Assembly (NCBI GenBank): GCA_028583605.1
Contig: CM053331.1
Coordinates: 2,688,001-2,752,000, forward strand
DNA length: 64,000 bases
Reading direction: 5' to 3'
Source: Dastarcus helophoroides
Taxonomy: Eukaryota; Arthropoda; Insecta; Coleoptera; Bothrideridae
Below the pieces are notes generated by a model. The model did not search any database. It saw nothing but the letters and a program-made list of their open reading frames with translations, and had not been told where the DNA came from. A program made the translations under genes and the position numbers. This document shows positions 11,263-20,269 of the stretch, piece after piece. Position 1 is the first letter of the stretch; each line of letters begins with the position of its first letter.

Positions 11263-12590
11263 GACTTCTCTATGGACTAGAGTCACACGCTTGACGTCTA
11301 TGAATTTTTAGTACTTACTTGTCGGAACATTTGTTAGCATTTGGGTTGGATATATCAAACTGACGAGATTTACCAAGATCAAAACCAATATTTGGTTTCC
11401 AAACTTCAAATCTAATAAATGTGTAAACCTATTGGTGTGTGCATTGAAATCTTGGTCTTCTGGAAACTTTTTCCTAGAGAGCAATCGCTTTGCTAGGTGG
11501 CAGTGTTTCAACTGTTGGTGGTTCAGCTACCTATGATTCACTATAGACGCCTGGAGAGCTGCATGAATTTCTAGTCTAGGTTGCATTCGACCTTGTTGGC
11601 GATGGCCATAGTTTCTCTATGGACCAATAGGTGGTAGTACTAAGAGTCACACACTTAACGTCTGTGAATGTTTTAGTACTTACTTGTCGAAACATTTGTT
11701 AGCATTCGAGTTGAATATACCAAACTGACGATATTTGGTTTCCAAACTTCAAATCTAATAAATGTGTAAACCTATTGGTGTGTGCATTGAAATCTTGGTC
11801 TTCTGGGAACTTTTTCGTAGAGTGCAATCGCTTCGCTAAGTGGCAGTGTTTCAACCATTTGTAGTTCAGCTACCTATGATTCACTATACACGCCTAGAGA
11901 GCTGCATGAATAAGTAACTAATAAGTAAGTCTAGGTTGCATGAATAAGTAAGTAATAAGTAAGTCTAGGTGGCATTCTACTTGCATTCGACATTGTTGGC
12001 GATGGTCATAGTTTCTCTATGGACCAATAGGTGGTAGTACTAAGAGTCACACGCTTGACGTCTGTGAATTTTTAAGTACTTACTTGTCAAAACATTTGTT
12101 AGCATTCGAGTTGGATATACCAAACTGACAAGATCTAAGAAGATTGAAATCGGTATTTGGTTTCCAAACTTCGAATCTAATAAATGTTTAAACCTATTGG
12201 TGTGTGCATTAGAATCCTTGTCTTTTGGGAACTTTTTCCTAGAGAGCAATCGCTTTGCTAGGTGGCAGTGTTTTAACTGTTGGTAGTTTGGCTACCTATG
12301 ATTCACTATACTCGTCTGGAGGGCTGCATGAATTTGTAGTCTAGGTTGCATTCTACTTGCATTTGACATTGTTGGCGATGGCCATAGTTTCTCTATGAAC
12401 CAATAGGTGGTAGTACTAAGAGTCACATGCTTAACGTTTGTGAATTTTTTAGTATTTACTTGTCAAAACATTTGTTAGCATAGGAGTTGGATGTACCAAA
12501 CTGACGAGATCTAACAAGATCTCGTATTTGGTCTCCAATCTAATAAATGTTCAAATCTATTGGTCTGTGCATTAGAATCCACGACTTAAT
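11263..12590. repeat. Tandem satellite of about 350-400 bp, roughly 3.5 units
   Basis: The junction phrase TTCTCTATGGACCAATAGG (or a close variant) recurs at about 11,263, 11,611, 12,011 and 12,388, giving spacings of about 348, 400 and 377 bp. The longer unit carries an internal duplication of the AATAAGTAAGT block near 11,908-11,975. All units run in the same direction and contain TTGTTAGCATTCGAGTTGG, ATTTGGTTTCCAAACTTC, CTAGGTGGCAGTG and GCTACCTATGATTCACTATA. A solo copy is at 8,380-8,925 and a diverged one at 52,845-53,075. Some minus-strand frames read 67-69 residues through the units, but they are interrupted in other copies, so I regard the repeat as non-coding. Confidence 0.85.
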
Positions 12591-12869
12591 AAATCTGGTA
12601 TTTATACATTGAATTGCTCTAAGTGTAATGCTGTCAACATAGGTCAAAAATGTTCCTCGCAAGATACAGTCAAAAGCCAATTACTAATCACTCAATAGAA
12701 TTTAAATCTGTTGAGTACTTATGTGCCAAGCTAATAACTATAAGCTAAAAATTTTAACATCGAAGGTCATAATAATAAAGCGATATGGCCCATTTCGTTG
12801 CGGAAAGCAACTTTGTCCATCAGCGTCAAATATTTGAACCTGTACACAGCAACAACCCTCGTAGGCAAC
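12591..12869. other. Short low-copy interval
   Basis: AT-rich, with no gene or repeat end recognised. Confidence 0.5.
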
Positions 12870-13513
12870 TTTTCATATACCCTATTAAGTTTGACGTTAA
12901 TGGAGTTTTATGAGTTATCTAAGATCCAATCGGCACTATTGCTCTTAAAACTTAAATTCATAAAATTACTTTTTATGATTAAAGACAAAAGCCCAAAAAA
13001 AGGAATCAAATTTTAAAGTCAAAACTGTCCAAAAAATTAAACAATGCAAGCTTTAATTAAATACTTTAAGAGAAGAAATCAAGAGCTTCTATTTTTATGA
13101 AGCTAATTGTCCGAAAGATGTTGAAATATTTACGTTTAACAATTTCAATTTCAATTTCAAAGAATTTAAAAAAGTGGTCAAATTTTTAATTAACATTGTT
13201 ATTGTACATAAAAAGTTCAAATGTTGATAACTATTAAACTTTATTAACGATGAAAAGCAGAAGATGTTACTCACTTATTACGTTTACTTAAGCTCTCAAC
13301 GGAATTATTGTAAAATTTTTAAGTGTTTAGTAGTTTTATCTACAGCTTTAAAGGTACAGAAGAGTCTGGTAAAATTTTAAAACCTTCGCAGACTCATCTT
13401 TAAAATATAACGAAAAACATAGTTTGGTTTTAATGACGTAATTAATTAAATATAGGAGGCATTGAATAGTGCCGTTTTTGGTAAAATAGTGGAGAATGCA
13501 ATTAACAACTAAC
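12870..13513. repeat. Dispersed repeat family B, long copy
   Basis: This roughly 600-bp copy aligns along most of its length with 19,500-19,940. Shared landmarks include AAACAATGCAA, AGAGAAGAAATCAA, TTTACGTTTAACA, TACTTAAGCTCTCAACGxAATT, AAGGTACAGAAGA and finally GTTTTTGGxAAAATxxTGGAxAATG. The first 80 bases also resemble 21,378-21,450 (CCTATTAAxxTTxACG, GGCACTATTGCTC/CGCACTATGGCTC). No coding capacity is retained. The copy ends at the AACTAAC (13,507-13,513) that borders the hammerhead-bearing insertion. Confidence 0.65.
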
Positions 13514-13668
13514 TTGGAAGTTGGAAATTGGAAGTGTATACAACCACCGTACCATGCTGACGAGGCCAAGGAAGGCCGAAACTAGTCTATGGTTGCGGTT
13601 GTACATATTTTCAATTTTAAGCACGTTTAACTGTTTAATTACAGAACATTTAATTGGTCATTTGTCAA
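13514..13668 (+). mobile_element. 155-bp insertion carrying a hammerhead ribozyme, flanked by AACTAAC
   Basis: AACTAAC occurs immediately left (13,507-13,513) and right (13,669-13,675) of this segment. The paralogous family B copy near 19,925-19,945 reads straight through as CAACTAACTTTTACT. The right flank here also continues AACTAACTTTTACT, so the 19.9-kb copy looks like the empty site. The insertion contains a complete type I hammerhead (separate entry) close to its left end and an AT-rich tail. Size and content resemble retrozymes, the small non-autonomous hammerhead elements known in animals; mobilisation by Penelope-type machinery is an inference. No protein is encoded. Confidence 0.6.
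13539..13603 (+). ncRNA. Type I hammerhead ribozyme, canonical core, GUC cleavage site
   Basis: The core box CTGACGA (13,557-13,563) is followed by stem II GGCC/GGCC with an AAGGAA loop (13,564-13,577), then GAA (13,578-13,580). Stem III is the self-complementary ACTAGT (13,581-13,586), followed by cleavage residue C13,587 (triplet GUC). Stem I closes the structure: ACCATG (13,551-13,556) pairs with TATGGT (13,588-13,593), and after an internal loop TACAACC (13,539-13,545) pairs with GGTTGTA (13,597-13,603). All residues classically required for catalysis are present. Stem III is only 2 bp in a monomer, but the palindrome allows a double-hammerhead dimer, as described for retrozyme and Penelope-type hammerheads. 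An internal loop in stem I opposite a purine-rich loop II is the usual arrangement for the tertiary contact. Confidence 0.88.
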
Positions 13669-13679
13669 AACTAACTTTT

Positions 13680-14430
13680 ACTCACCATTAACCTCAAATG
13701 ATATGTCAGGGCGCATGCACCTTCCCGCCCCGTACGATTGTGACGTAGGTTGGGAGAGACGAGAAGCGAATCTTCGCAGAACTACGGCAAATTAAATGGG
13801 AAAATCCTGAACTTTTTTCTTCGAAATGACTTTACCGATTTCGATGAAACTTGGTAACTGGGATACTTTTGGGCCAGAAAAATGATCTACATAAGGGCCG
13901 TATCGGTAAAACTACGGGATCACCAGTTTTTGGGGACATTTTTGTCCCCCATAAATACATTTTTTCTCCAAAACAGTTCCACCGATTTCGCTGAAAATAG
14001 GTAACTTTCAATTAATATAATAGTAATTTTTGGGTCAAGAAAACGATATACATATATTGGTGCTATTTGGGAAAAATTCAGGATCAACACACTTTAGGGA
14101 TATCCTAAAATTTTTAAAGTTGCATGAACCTGTATAAAAAAATTTTATTGCCACGGGACTTTGGTACATATGTAGCGGGTTACAAAATATAATTTATCAA
14201 CCAAAATATGTACAATTAGTGAAAATAGAAATGTTTTGTAGTTAACTAAAAGATAAATTATTACTCTTTACGTGTCAAGTTTGCATAATTTGTAAATTAA
14301 AAAATTTTTCTCCAAAACGATTCTAATTATTTCGATGAAATTTTGTAACAATGGGATTCTTGAGACAAAAAAATTTTGTTGGGTGTCATTTTGTTCAAAA
14401 TTTGGGATCAGCAGAAAGCAAATAAAGTCC
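13680..14430. repeat. Degenerate tandem of a unit of about 115 bp and longer spacing, three copies
   Basis: Three related blocks occur at about 13,808-13,915, 13,968-14,085 and 14,305-14,415. Each begins like TTCTCCAAAACxxTT, continues ACCGATTTCGATGAAA and GGTAAC, then a GGGxCAxxAAAA segment, and ends near GGGATCA. They are strongly diverged. A GC-rich stretch at 13,705-13,780 precedes them. The CCGATTTCGATGAAA type of sequence is common in insect repeats, but I cannot name the family. Confidence 0.5.
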
Positions 14431-15099
14431 TATAAGAAATATGTAAAATTATGGAGTTGTAAAAAAAACCACATTATAAGAGGCTAATTTTTCTAAATTG
14501 AAAGGCATAATTGTTTCAAAGTATAATTTCAAATTTTATTTAAAAAAACAGTGCTTTAATGTTTTTAATTATATGTATTATTAAACATAACAGTAATAGT
14601 AAATATTTTAAGACGAAAAACGCAACTTATATTATTGCCAACAGTTTTTCGGTAACGTGCATCATGTATATCAGTTATTAATTAATTAAAAAATGAATTT
14701 CTGTCTCGGTCAAAACTGAAAATACTGCGCAAAAATCTACTTCCAGTTGCGGAAAAACACACAAACAAGTTCATGTTTCTCTATCGCAAGTGTAGGTAGG
14801 CACATGTCGTTAAATATGTTTAAATCTTTAATATTATAAAGGTACAGAATGCAATAAATTTAACTCTAATGGCTGAAATATGTCTAATTCCTTATTTTAT
14901 AAACAAAATATTTGTTCTATCAAGCAAAATTAAACCAGAAGCGTTAAAACATAAAGCTTTCAAGTGGTATTTGCATGACTTTCTGCCGTAACTTTCTCGC
15001 TGCCTGCGAGAAGCGCAGTAGCGACGTATATTGGTCTGCCGAACTGACACCCCTTGCTTTCACCTAACAACTCAATCAAAACATGTCTATTTTATCGTT
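14431..15099. other. AT-rich interval with one strong hairpin
   Basis: No gene was recognised. At about 14,998-15,026 the sequence TCGCTGCCTGCG, AGAAG, CGCAGTAGCGA can fold into a hairpin of about ten base pairs. It stands out as GC-rich in AT-rich surroundings. Confidence 0.4.
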
Positions 15100-15425
15100 C
15101 GTGTGAATACTTTTTACATTTTATGTTATTACTGAATAATGCGGTTTTTGGAAAAGGGATAGAGAATGAGATATCATTAACGCTAATAAAACATTAACGT
15201 TAATATTGATATTTTATTATTAAAGACCAATAATAATCGAACTAAAGGCATGTCTTTTTACAATTTATATACAACAACAACTTGCGTAAACGACATACCT
15301 CTTATTGACTTTATTAAACTTTACGCTGATAAAATTTAAAAAGATATTTAATCGCCTTTAGCCTTTAAACTTGAATCCGTAAGGTTGACTTTTTATGATT
15401 AAAGACAGAAGCTTTAGAAATGAGG
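15100..15425. repeat. Dispersed repeat family B, partial copy
   Basis: It contains the family landmarks TGAATAATGCGGTTTTTGGAAAA and GAGAATGAGA, followed by ACATTAACGTTAATATTG-like motifs. Near the end it has CTTTTTATGATTAAAGACA, shared with 12,968-12,987. No coding capacity. Confidence 0.55.
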
Positions 15426-15477
15426 TCAAAAGTAGTGATGCACAAAATAAGCATTTTTGTTTTGTTTGTTTACTTTT

Positions 15478-15790
15478 TGTCTTGTCTTGTCTTGTCTGGT
15501 CTCGTCTCGTCTCGTCTCGTCTCGTCTCGTCTCGTCTCGTCTCGTTTCGTATCGTCTCGCTCGTCTCGTCTCGTCTCGTCTCGTCTCGTCTCGTCTTGCC
15601 TCGTCTCGTCTTGTCTCGTCTCGTCTCGTCTCGTCTCGTCTCGTCTCGTCTCGTCTCGTCTTGTCTCGTCCCGTCTCGTCTCGTCTCGTCTCGTCTCGTC
15701 TCGTCTTGTTATGTCTTGTTATGTCTCGTCTCGTCTCGTCTCGTCTCGTCTCGTGTCGTCTCGTCTCGTCTCGTCTCGTCTTGTCTTGGT
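15478..15790. repeat. TCTCG pentanucleotide microsatellite, about 310 bp
   Basis: About sixty tandem copies of TCTCG (CGAGA on the other strand) with scattered TCTTG, TCCCG and TATGTCT variants. Because five is not a multiple of three and the unit lacks stops, all frames stay open for 130-160 codons on both strands; these are artefacts. The right edge runs into CTTGTCTTG and CAAGACAAG, which form a 9-bp hairpin (about 15,779-15,801). The microsatellite lies just upstream of the Penelope-like element. Confidence 0.95.
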
Positions 15791-16007
15791 ATGCAAGACA
15801 AGAAATTGTTTCACTTTCTGTCTTGCATGACAAGAAATTATTCTACTTCTTATCTTGTCAATGTTTTGCTGCCTTGATTCTTGTCTTACTATCAAAGTCT
15901 TACTATTTTTTGTTCTTGCTAGCATGTTTGTTTTGCTCATAAGCAATAACAAAACAGATTTAGAATTGTTTGCGACACAATCAATTTAAGAAGTGCATAA
16001 CATATAA
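15791..16007. other. Spacer between microsatellite and Penelope-like ORF
   Basis: Contains several inverted CTTGTC/GACAAG motifs. No convincing 5' terminal repeat of the retroelement could be located here, so the left boundary of the element is unknown. Confidence 0.35.
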
Positions 16008-16028
16008 AAGAAGTGGAGGCAAAGTAAG

Positions 16029-17384
16029 ATGATAAATTTGATAATTGGGCCTGAAAAATCCATTATTAAGACGTCACTTGCAGCCAGAGACAAAATTTTA
16101 AACATTATAAAAGTTCAAATGAATACTTTTTTTGATGAAATGGAATGTTCCATGGTTATCTTTAAAAATTAAAATACAAACCTGACCAAGTCTGAACTTA
16201 GAGGAATTCAAAATCTAAGGAATGACTCAAAAATTAAGATTTTACCTGCTGATAAAGGAAATGCCACAGTAATATTAGACACAAACATTTACAATGACAA
16301 AATAATCAATATGATCACTACGGGAACATACAAAAAATTACAAAAAGATCCGACAACTTCAATTGAAAATAAAATATATAAAACTCTTTTTAAATATAAA
16401 GACAAATTAACACCATTTGAGAGATCAAAATTAACACCACACTATTCCAAAGCACCCCATTTTTACGGCCTTCCTAAAATTCATAAAAGCAACACTCTAT
16501 TAAGACCTATTGTAAGTTCCATAAACTCTCCATGCCACGAACTCGGTAGATATCTATTAAATATATTAAAACCATTAGTAGGAAACACTGAAACATATTT
16601 ACATAACACTAACCATTTTTTGGAAAAACTACAAACAATTGATATACATGCAAATCACACAATGGTAAGTTTTGATGTGGTCAGTCTTTTTACAAATGTA
16701 CCTGTAGAGAAAACTCTTGAAATAATAAAAAATAAACTCACAAATGATGAAAGTCTCAAAGATAGGACAAAATTAGATGTAGATGCCATTATGGATCTTA
16801 TTGAACTCTGTGTAAAAACAACATATTTCCAAACAGACAGTGAATTCTATCAGCAAGAATTTGGTATGGCAATGGGTTCACCGTTATCACCATTTATGGC
16901 TAATATATTTATGGAAGAACTGGAGAAAGTCATACTGAACTATAGTCAAAGACCATTTGTCTGGTGGAGATATGTAGATGATGTGTTTGCCATCTGGCCT
17001 CATTCAATAGATACTATAAATCCATTTTTAAACTTCATAAACGAACAAGAGCAAACGATAAAATTTACATTGGAAATTGAATTAAATAATAAACTACCCT
17101 TCCTCGATGTGTTAATTGAGAGGGGCCAAAATGGGATATGCACATCTGTTTATAGGAAACCAACAAACACAAATAGATACCTAAATTACACATCAAATCA
17201 TAGTAAAAATATAAAAATAGGTGTAATAACTTCTTTAATAGACAGAGCTAAAAATATCAGCACGAGTTCTGAAATATATAATAAAGAAAAAATTAATATT
17301 ACATCAGTATTACAAAAAAATGGGTATCAAAAAGATTTTGTGGAAAAAGTTATAAACAGAAGAAACAGAATCACACAATCATAA
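16029..17384 (+). pseudogene. Penelope-like reverse transcriptase domain
   Basis: The frame starts at ATG 16,029, is interrupted by a TAA at 16,170-16,172, and then runs open to 17,384. After the stop the conserved LPADKGNATVIL block appears (about residue 73). It is followed by FYGLPKIHK (residues 145-153), FDVVSLFTNVP (from about 215), MGSPLSPF (from 282) and the catalytic WWRYVDDVF, with YVDD at 16,971-16,982 (residue 315). KLPFLDVLI and SVYRKPTNTNRY come after. All RT core motifs and the aspartates are intact. RT in this family is related to telomerase and copies the element RNA during target-primed insertion. The single stop near the N terminus and the shift before the endonuclease make this copy a pseudogene unless recoded. 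Neighbouring DNA carries only repeats. Confidence 0.92.
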
Positions 17385-17919
17385 TCATGGCATCATAAAC
17401 ACATCACCCATTCAAGATAAAAAAACCTTGATTATTCCATACATACCTGGCCTCTCGGATAAAATCAAACGAATAGGCCAAAAGTTCAATATACGTACAG
17501 CATTCAAAACCAAAAATACTCTAAGATCATTACTAGTAAATACAAAACCAAAAAATGAAACACAACATACTAAAAATTGTATTTATAAAATAACTTGCGA
17601 ATGCAACAAAATTTACATAGGTGAAACATCCAGACCTATGTGGATTCGTATTAACGAACATAAGAATTACCTAAGTAAGGGAGATTTTTCAAAATCGAAA
17701 ATTTGCGAACACTCTTTTCAATACGATCACAGAATTCAGTGGACAAAATCCTGCATTATTGGCAAAGAAACACATTATAAAAAAAGAAAAATTAAAGAAG
17801 CAGCTTTAATTTTACTAAATGGAGATAACTGTGTCGCAAATTGTTCTATTGATATTAACGGTATGTGGCTGCCATTACTAAAACGAGAAAAACAACTAGG
17901 TCGCCTTAGAATCACCTAG
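17365..17919 (+). pseudogene. Penelope-like GIY-YIG endonuclease domain
   Basis: This continues the RT protein in another frame; a single +1 or -2 shift between about 17,365 and 17,384 joins them. The linker IIPYIPGLSDKIKRIG (from 17,431) is typical of Penelope-like proteins. A Cys/His-containing stretch leads into the GIY-YIG core: CIYKI at about 17,578 and YIGET at 17,614-17,628, with the catalytic-type arginine in RINEHKN near 17,650. The conserved HSFQYDHRI block and a late glutamate in KIKEAALI complete the fold. The domain nicks target DNA to prime reverse transcription. It ends at a TAG after 17,917. The frame choice is supported by continuous similarity upstream of the first usable start codon. 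Confidence 0.9.
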
Positions 17920-18000
17920 AAAATAACTTAATAAACTGTCAGAATTACTTTCGGACAGCTTACAAAAAATTTTTGTAAAGGAATATATTTGAATTGGTTT

Positions 18001-18042
18001 TCTGACGACGGGCAGAGAATAACACTGCCCGAAACGTTAAAA
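18001..18042 (+). ncRNA. Hammerhead-like ribozyme in the Penelope-like 3' region
   Basis: Stem I TTTT (17,998-18,001) pairs with AAAA (18,039-18,042). The core box is CTGACGA (18,002-18,008). Stem II GGGCAG/CTGCCC (18,010-18,015 and 18,025-18,030) has a 9-base loop. GAA (18,031-18,033) follows, then ACGT (18,034-18,037) as a minimal palindromic stem III, with cleavage predicted after T18,038. One unpaired base (C18,009) lies between the core box and stem II in this reading. Penelope-like elements are known to carry minimal hammerheads of this style, whose tiny stem III favours action as dimers. Confidence 0.75.
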
Positions 18043-18124
18043 TTTTGAATAATCTTGTTGTTATTTATTTTTTACGTCGTTTGAATTTTAATATAGTTTT
18101 AAGTGTTTTTCAGTGTTGAGTCCC

Positions 18125-18189
18125 AAACAGCGATTGACAAACCAAGATCCAACGCAATCGCTGTTTGCGGCAATCTAAAACAGATTGCC
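18125..18189 (+). other. Two adjacent perfect hairpins at the end of the Penelope-like element
   Basis: AAACAGCGATTG (18,125-18,136) pairs with CAATCGCTGTTT (18,155-18,166). Two bases further on, GGCAATCT (18,169-18,176) pairs with AGATTGCC (18,182-18,189) across a 5-base loop. Both are perfect. They may be part of the RNA structure recognised by the element's own protein. Confidence 0.65.
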
Positions 18190-18307
18190 ATTCCTTAATA
18201 GAAGGTACTGAAATTTAGGATTGTGAAAGGAGTGACCGGCGAAGAAAAAGCCAATAAACTGAATAAAAAAATATGAATACTTCGCAAATAAATTACAGAG
18301 AATATAC

Positions 18308-18508
18308 AAATCTTGTGTCCTGAAACCAAGAAAGATTACAAATAGTACAACAAATATTACTCTAAGGTATTTCGATAGCCAAGCTAACAGTATCTCTCTG
18401 AAGATGGTAGCTTGGCTATCGGAGCGCGTTAGACCAATCTTTGTTCTGTTTTTTAATCTTTCTTAATTTTAGGGAACAAAAGCTGTATTTCAATTTCCAA
18501 ATTTTATA
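18308..18508. repeat. Inverted dimer of hammerhead-bearing terminal repeat, decayed
   Basis: The left arm (18,308-18,390) reads toward the centre with CTTGTGTCCTGAAACCAAGA and AAGATTACAAA. The right arm (18,391-18,508) is its diverged reverse complement, carrying CTCTCTGAAGATGG and then the TTTGTTCTG, TCTTTCTTAATTTTAGG and CTGTATTTCAATTT blocks. The right-arm core keeps CTGAAGA, but the later GAA has become GGA, so self-cleavage is not expected. The structure matches the copies at 18,713 and 60,713. Confidence 0.7.
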
Positions 18509-18712
18509 AAAATTTCGAACCTTTATCATCAACATTTTAACTTTGACCTAAAGTTGTGATTTTTTAAAATTTCGACTCTTTTCAAATGATAACTTTTTTT
18601 AAAATTTAAACTATCTCTCGTATCTTCGAATTAAAGAAACTGGATATTTTAAAAATCAGTCTAAAAACATTTAGGAAGTTTTGGTGGAACCGACTGATCC
18701 TTAGTTGTTTTT

Positions 18713-18897
18713 AAAAATTGAAATACAAATCTTGTCCTCTGAAACCAAGAAAGATTAAAAAAGACAACAAAGGTTGCCTTAACGCGTTTTGATAGCCAAG
18801 CTGTCATCTTCAGAGAGATACGCGTTAAAGCAGTCTTTGTTGTGGATTTTAATCGTCCTTGGTTTCAGGACACAAGATTTGTATTTCAATTTTTTAA
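18713..18897. repeat. Second inverted dimer of the same terminal repeat
   Basis: Arms 18,713-18,785 and 18,822-18,897 are reverse complements (CTTGTCCTCTGAAACCAAG against CTTGGTTTCAGGACACAAG). The centre 18,786-18,821 contains one hammerhead-like core on the minus strand, CTGAAGATGACAGC. There the GAA after stem II has become AAA, which should inactivate it. The element lies about 200 bp from the previous dimer in decayed AT-rich sequence. Confidence 0.7.
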
Positions 18898-19499
18898 ATA
18901 AATATATTGTGTTGCTTTTATTTTATATCAACAGCACAAAAGTGAAACATTCTTCTTTTGACAAATTAAAGAAAATATTTAGGGAAAATAACAATTAAAA
19001 AATTTCAACACATTTATGAAGCGACTTTTCTTTGCAAAAAGTAATGTTGCTTCTCTAATTGATTTAAATTTGACCACTAAAGAGAGTGCTATAAACAATA
19101 TTATTAATTGAGTTAAATCAATCAAATATCTTTTTTAAGTGGAACCAGGAAGTTAATGTCTTGTTTAATATTGACGAACAAAAGGGTATACAAATACGAC
19201 TGATGATGTTATTCTAAAAACCCTAATTTGTCAAGAATGGCTAAGGATGTACATACTAAGTTTAACGACAAAAGGCAGTTTTATCAGAGAGATCATTTTT
19301 TAAAGCATCGATTATAAGAGAATATTAAAGAAAAGCAAGAGATCTTGTTTCTTGCTAGGACAACTTTTTTCCTTGTCCTATTCTTAGTCACAAACTTATT
19401 GTCGTTTTTTGTTTTAATAACAAGACGAGAACAAATAAAAGCAAGACAAGAACAAAAAAAGCAAGACAAGAACAAGAAATTTGGAATTTGGAAAACACT
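18898..19499. other. AT-rich interval with a degenerate AAGACAAG tract
   Basis: No gene recognised. Around 19,330-19,485 there are repeated AAGACAAGAACAA-type motifs and their complements, resembling a decayed relative of the microsatellite edge at 15,780-15,900. The two strands can pair in places (TTGTTTCTTGCT against AGCAAGACAAGAACAA). Confidence 0.4.
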
Positions 19500-20060
19500 G
19501 GTCAAAGGTTTAATTTTAGCTTCAAATTTGTTTAAAAAATGAAACAATGCAAACCAAGACTAAATATTTTTAGAGAAGAAATCAAGGATTTTCATTTCAG
19601 AAACATAATTGTTCGAAAAAAGGTTTAAAAATTACGTTTAACAGATTCTGAAAAGTGGTTAAAACTTAAAGTGGCAGTTTTAATGTAAAGGCAAATATTA
19701 CTTATCTCGCTTACCTAAACTCTCAACGAAATTGATTTTAAACTCTTTTAAAATCTTAGTCTCCAGTTTTAAAGTACAGAAGACTTATAGAATTCCAAAA
19801 CCTTTAAAGACTTATTTTTAAAAATTTGAAAGTAACATTAAACTTAAGTTTAAATAACGTAACTAATTGAGTGTGAAAAGTGCTGAATAGTACTGTTTTT
19901 GGAAAAATGATGGAAAATGAGATTTGCAACTAACTTTTACTTGACAAAACAATAAGAGCATGCTTAATTCTACTATTCTTGTATATATCCTTTACATTTT
20001 ATATTAAATGCCGAACAATGCAGTTTTTAAAAAAAAGATAGAGAATTAAAAATTATTACC
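19500..20060. repeat. Dispersed repeat family B, copy with the apparent empty site
   Basis: Aligns with 12,960-13,513 through the landmarks listed there and ends with GGAAAATGAGATTTG then CAACTAACTTTTACT (about 19,930). The latter is uninterrupted, whereas the 13.5-kb copy has a 155-bp hammerhead-bearing insertion at the same point. A second partial copy of the family core (GCCGAACAATGCAGTTTTTA) follows at 19,985-20,060. Confidence 0.6.
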
Positions 20061-20269
20061 GTTATTATACCGGGATATCAAAAATTATCTTGTTCAAGGG
20101 TGGTTGTGGTATGTAAAACCTGTGTATTACTTTACGTTTGAAATAATTATGTCACTGTCACACTGACATCATCAATAATCTACAAATTTCATACCTATTT
20201 ACTTCAGTTGTAAAACAATAATGAACTGCAAATTATAAAATAACGGTTTAAGTAACAAGAAAAAGTAAA
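20061..20269. other. Short AT-rich interval 3' of transposase fossil
   Basis: AT-rich, with no terminal repeat of the neighbouring transposase remnant identified. Confidence 0.4.

Larger units (their letters stand above)
16008..18190 (+). mobile_element. Penelope-like retroelement, decayed but nearly full ORF
   Basis: One element spans an RT domain, a GIY-YIG endonuclease domain and a structured 3' region containing a hammerhead fold. The order RT then GIY-YIG is the standard arrangement of endonuclease-positive Penelope-like elements. The coding part has one stop and one frameshift, so it is inactive at the protein level. The 3' region holds the hammerhead (18,001-18,042) and two adjacent perfect hairpins (18,125-18,166 and 18,169-18,189). 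I could not find a matching 5' terminal repeat, so both outer limits are approximate and 5' truncation is possible. Confidence 0.85.

Noticed and set aside
15395..15952. Several frames of 130-160 codons on both strands with repeated RLVSS or TRRDE patterns
   Set aside because: They are translations of the TCTCG microsatellite, which has no stop in any frame; not a gene.
19200..19206. CTGATGA box in the family B neighbourhood
   Set aside because: No GAAAC element or pairing partner follows; a chance heptamer.
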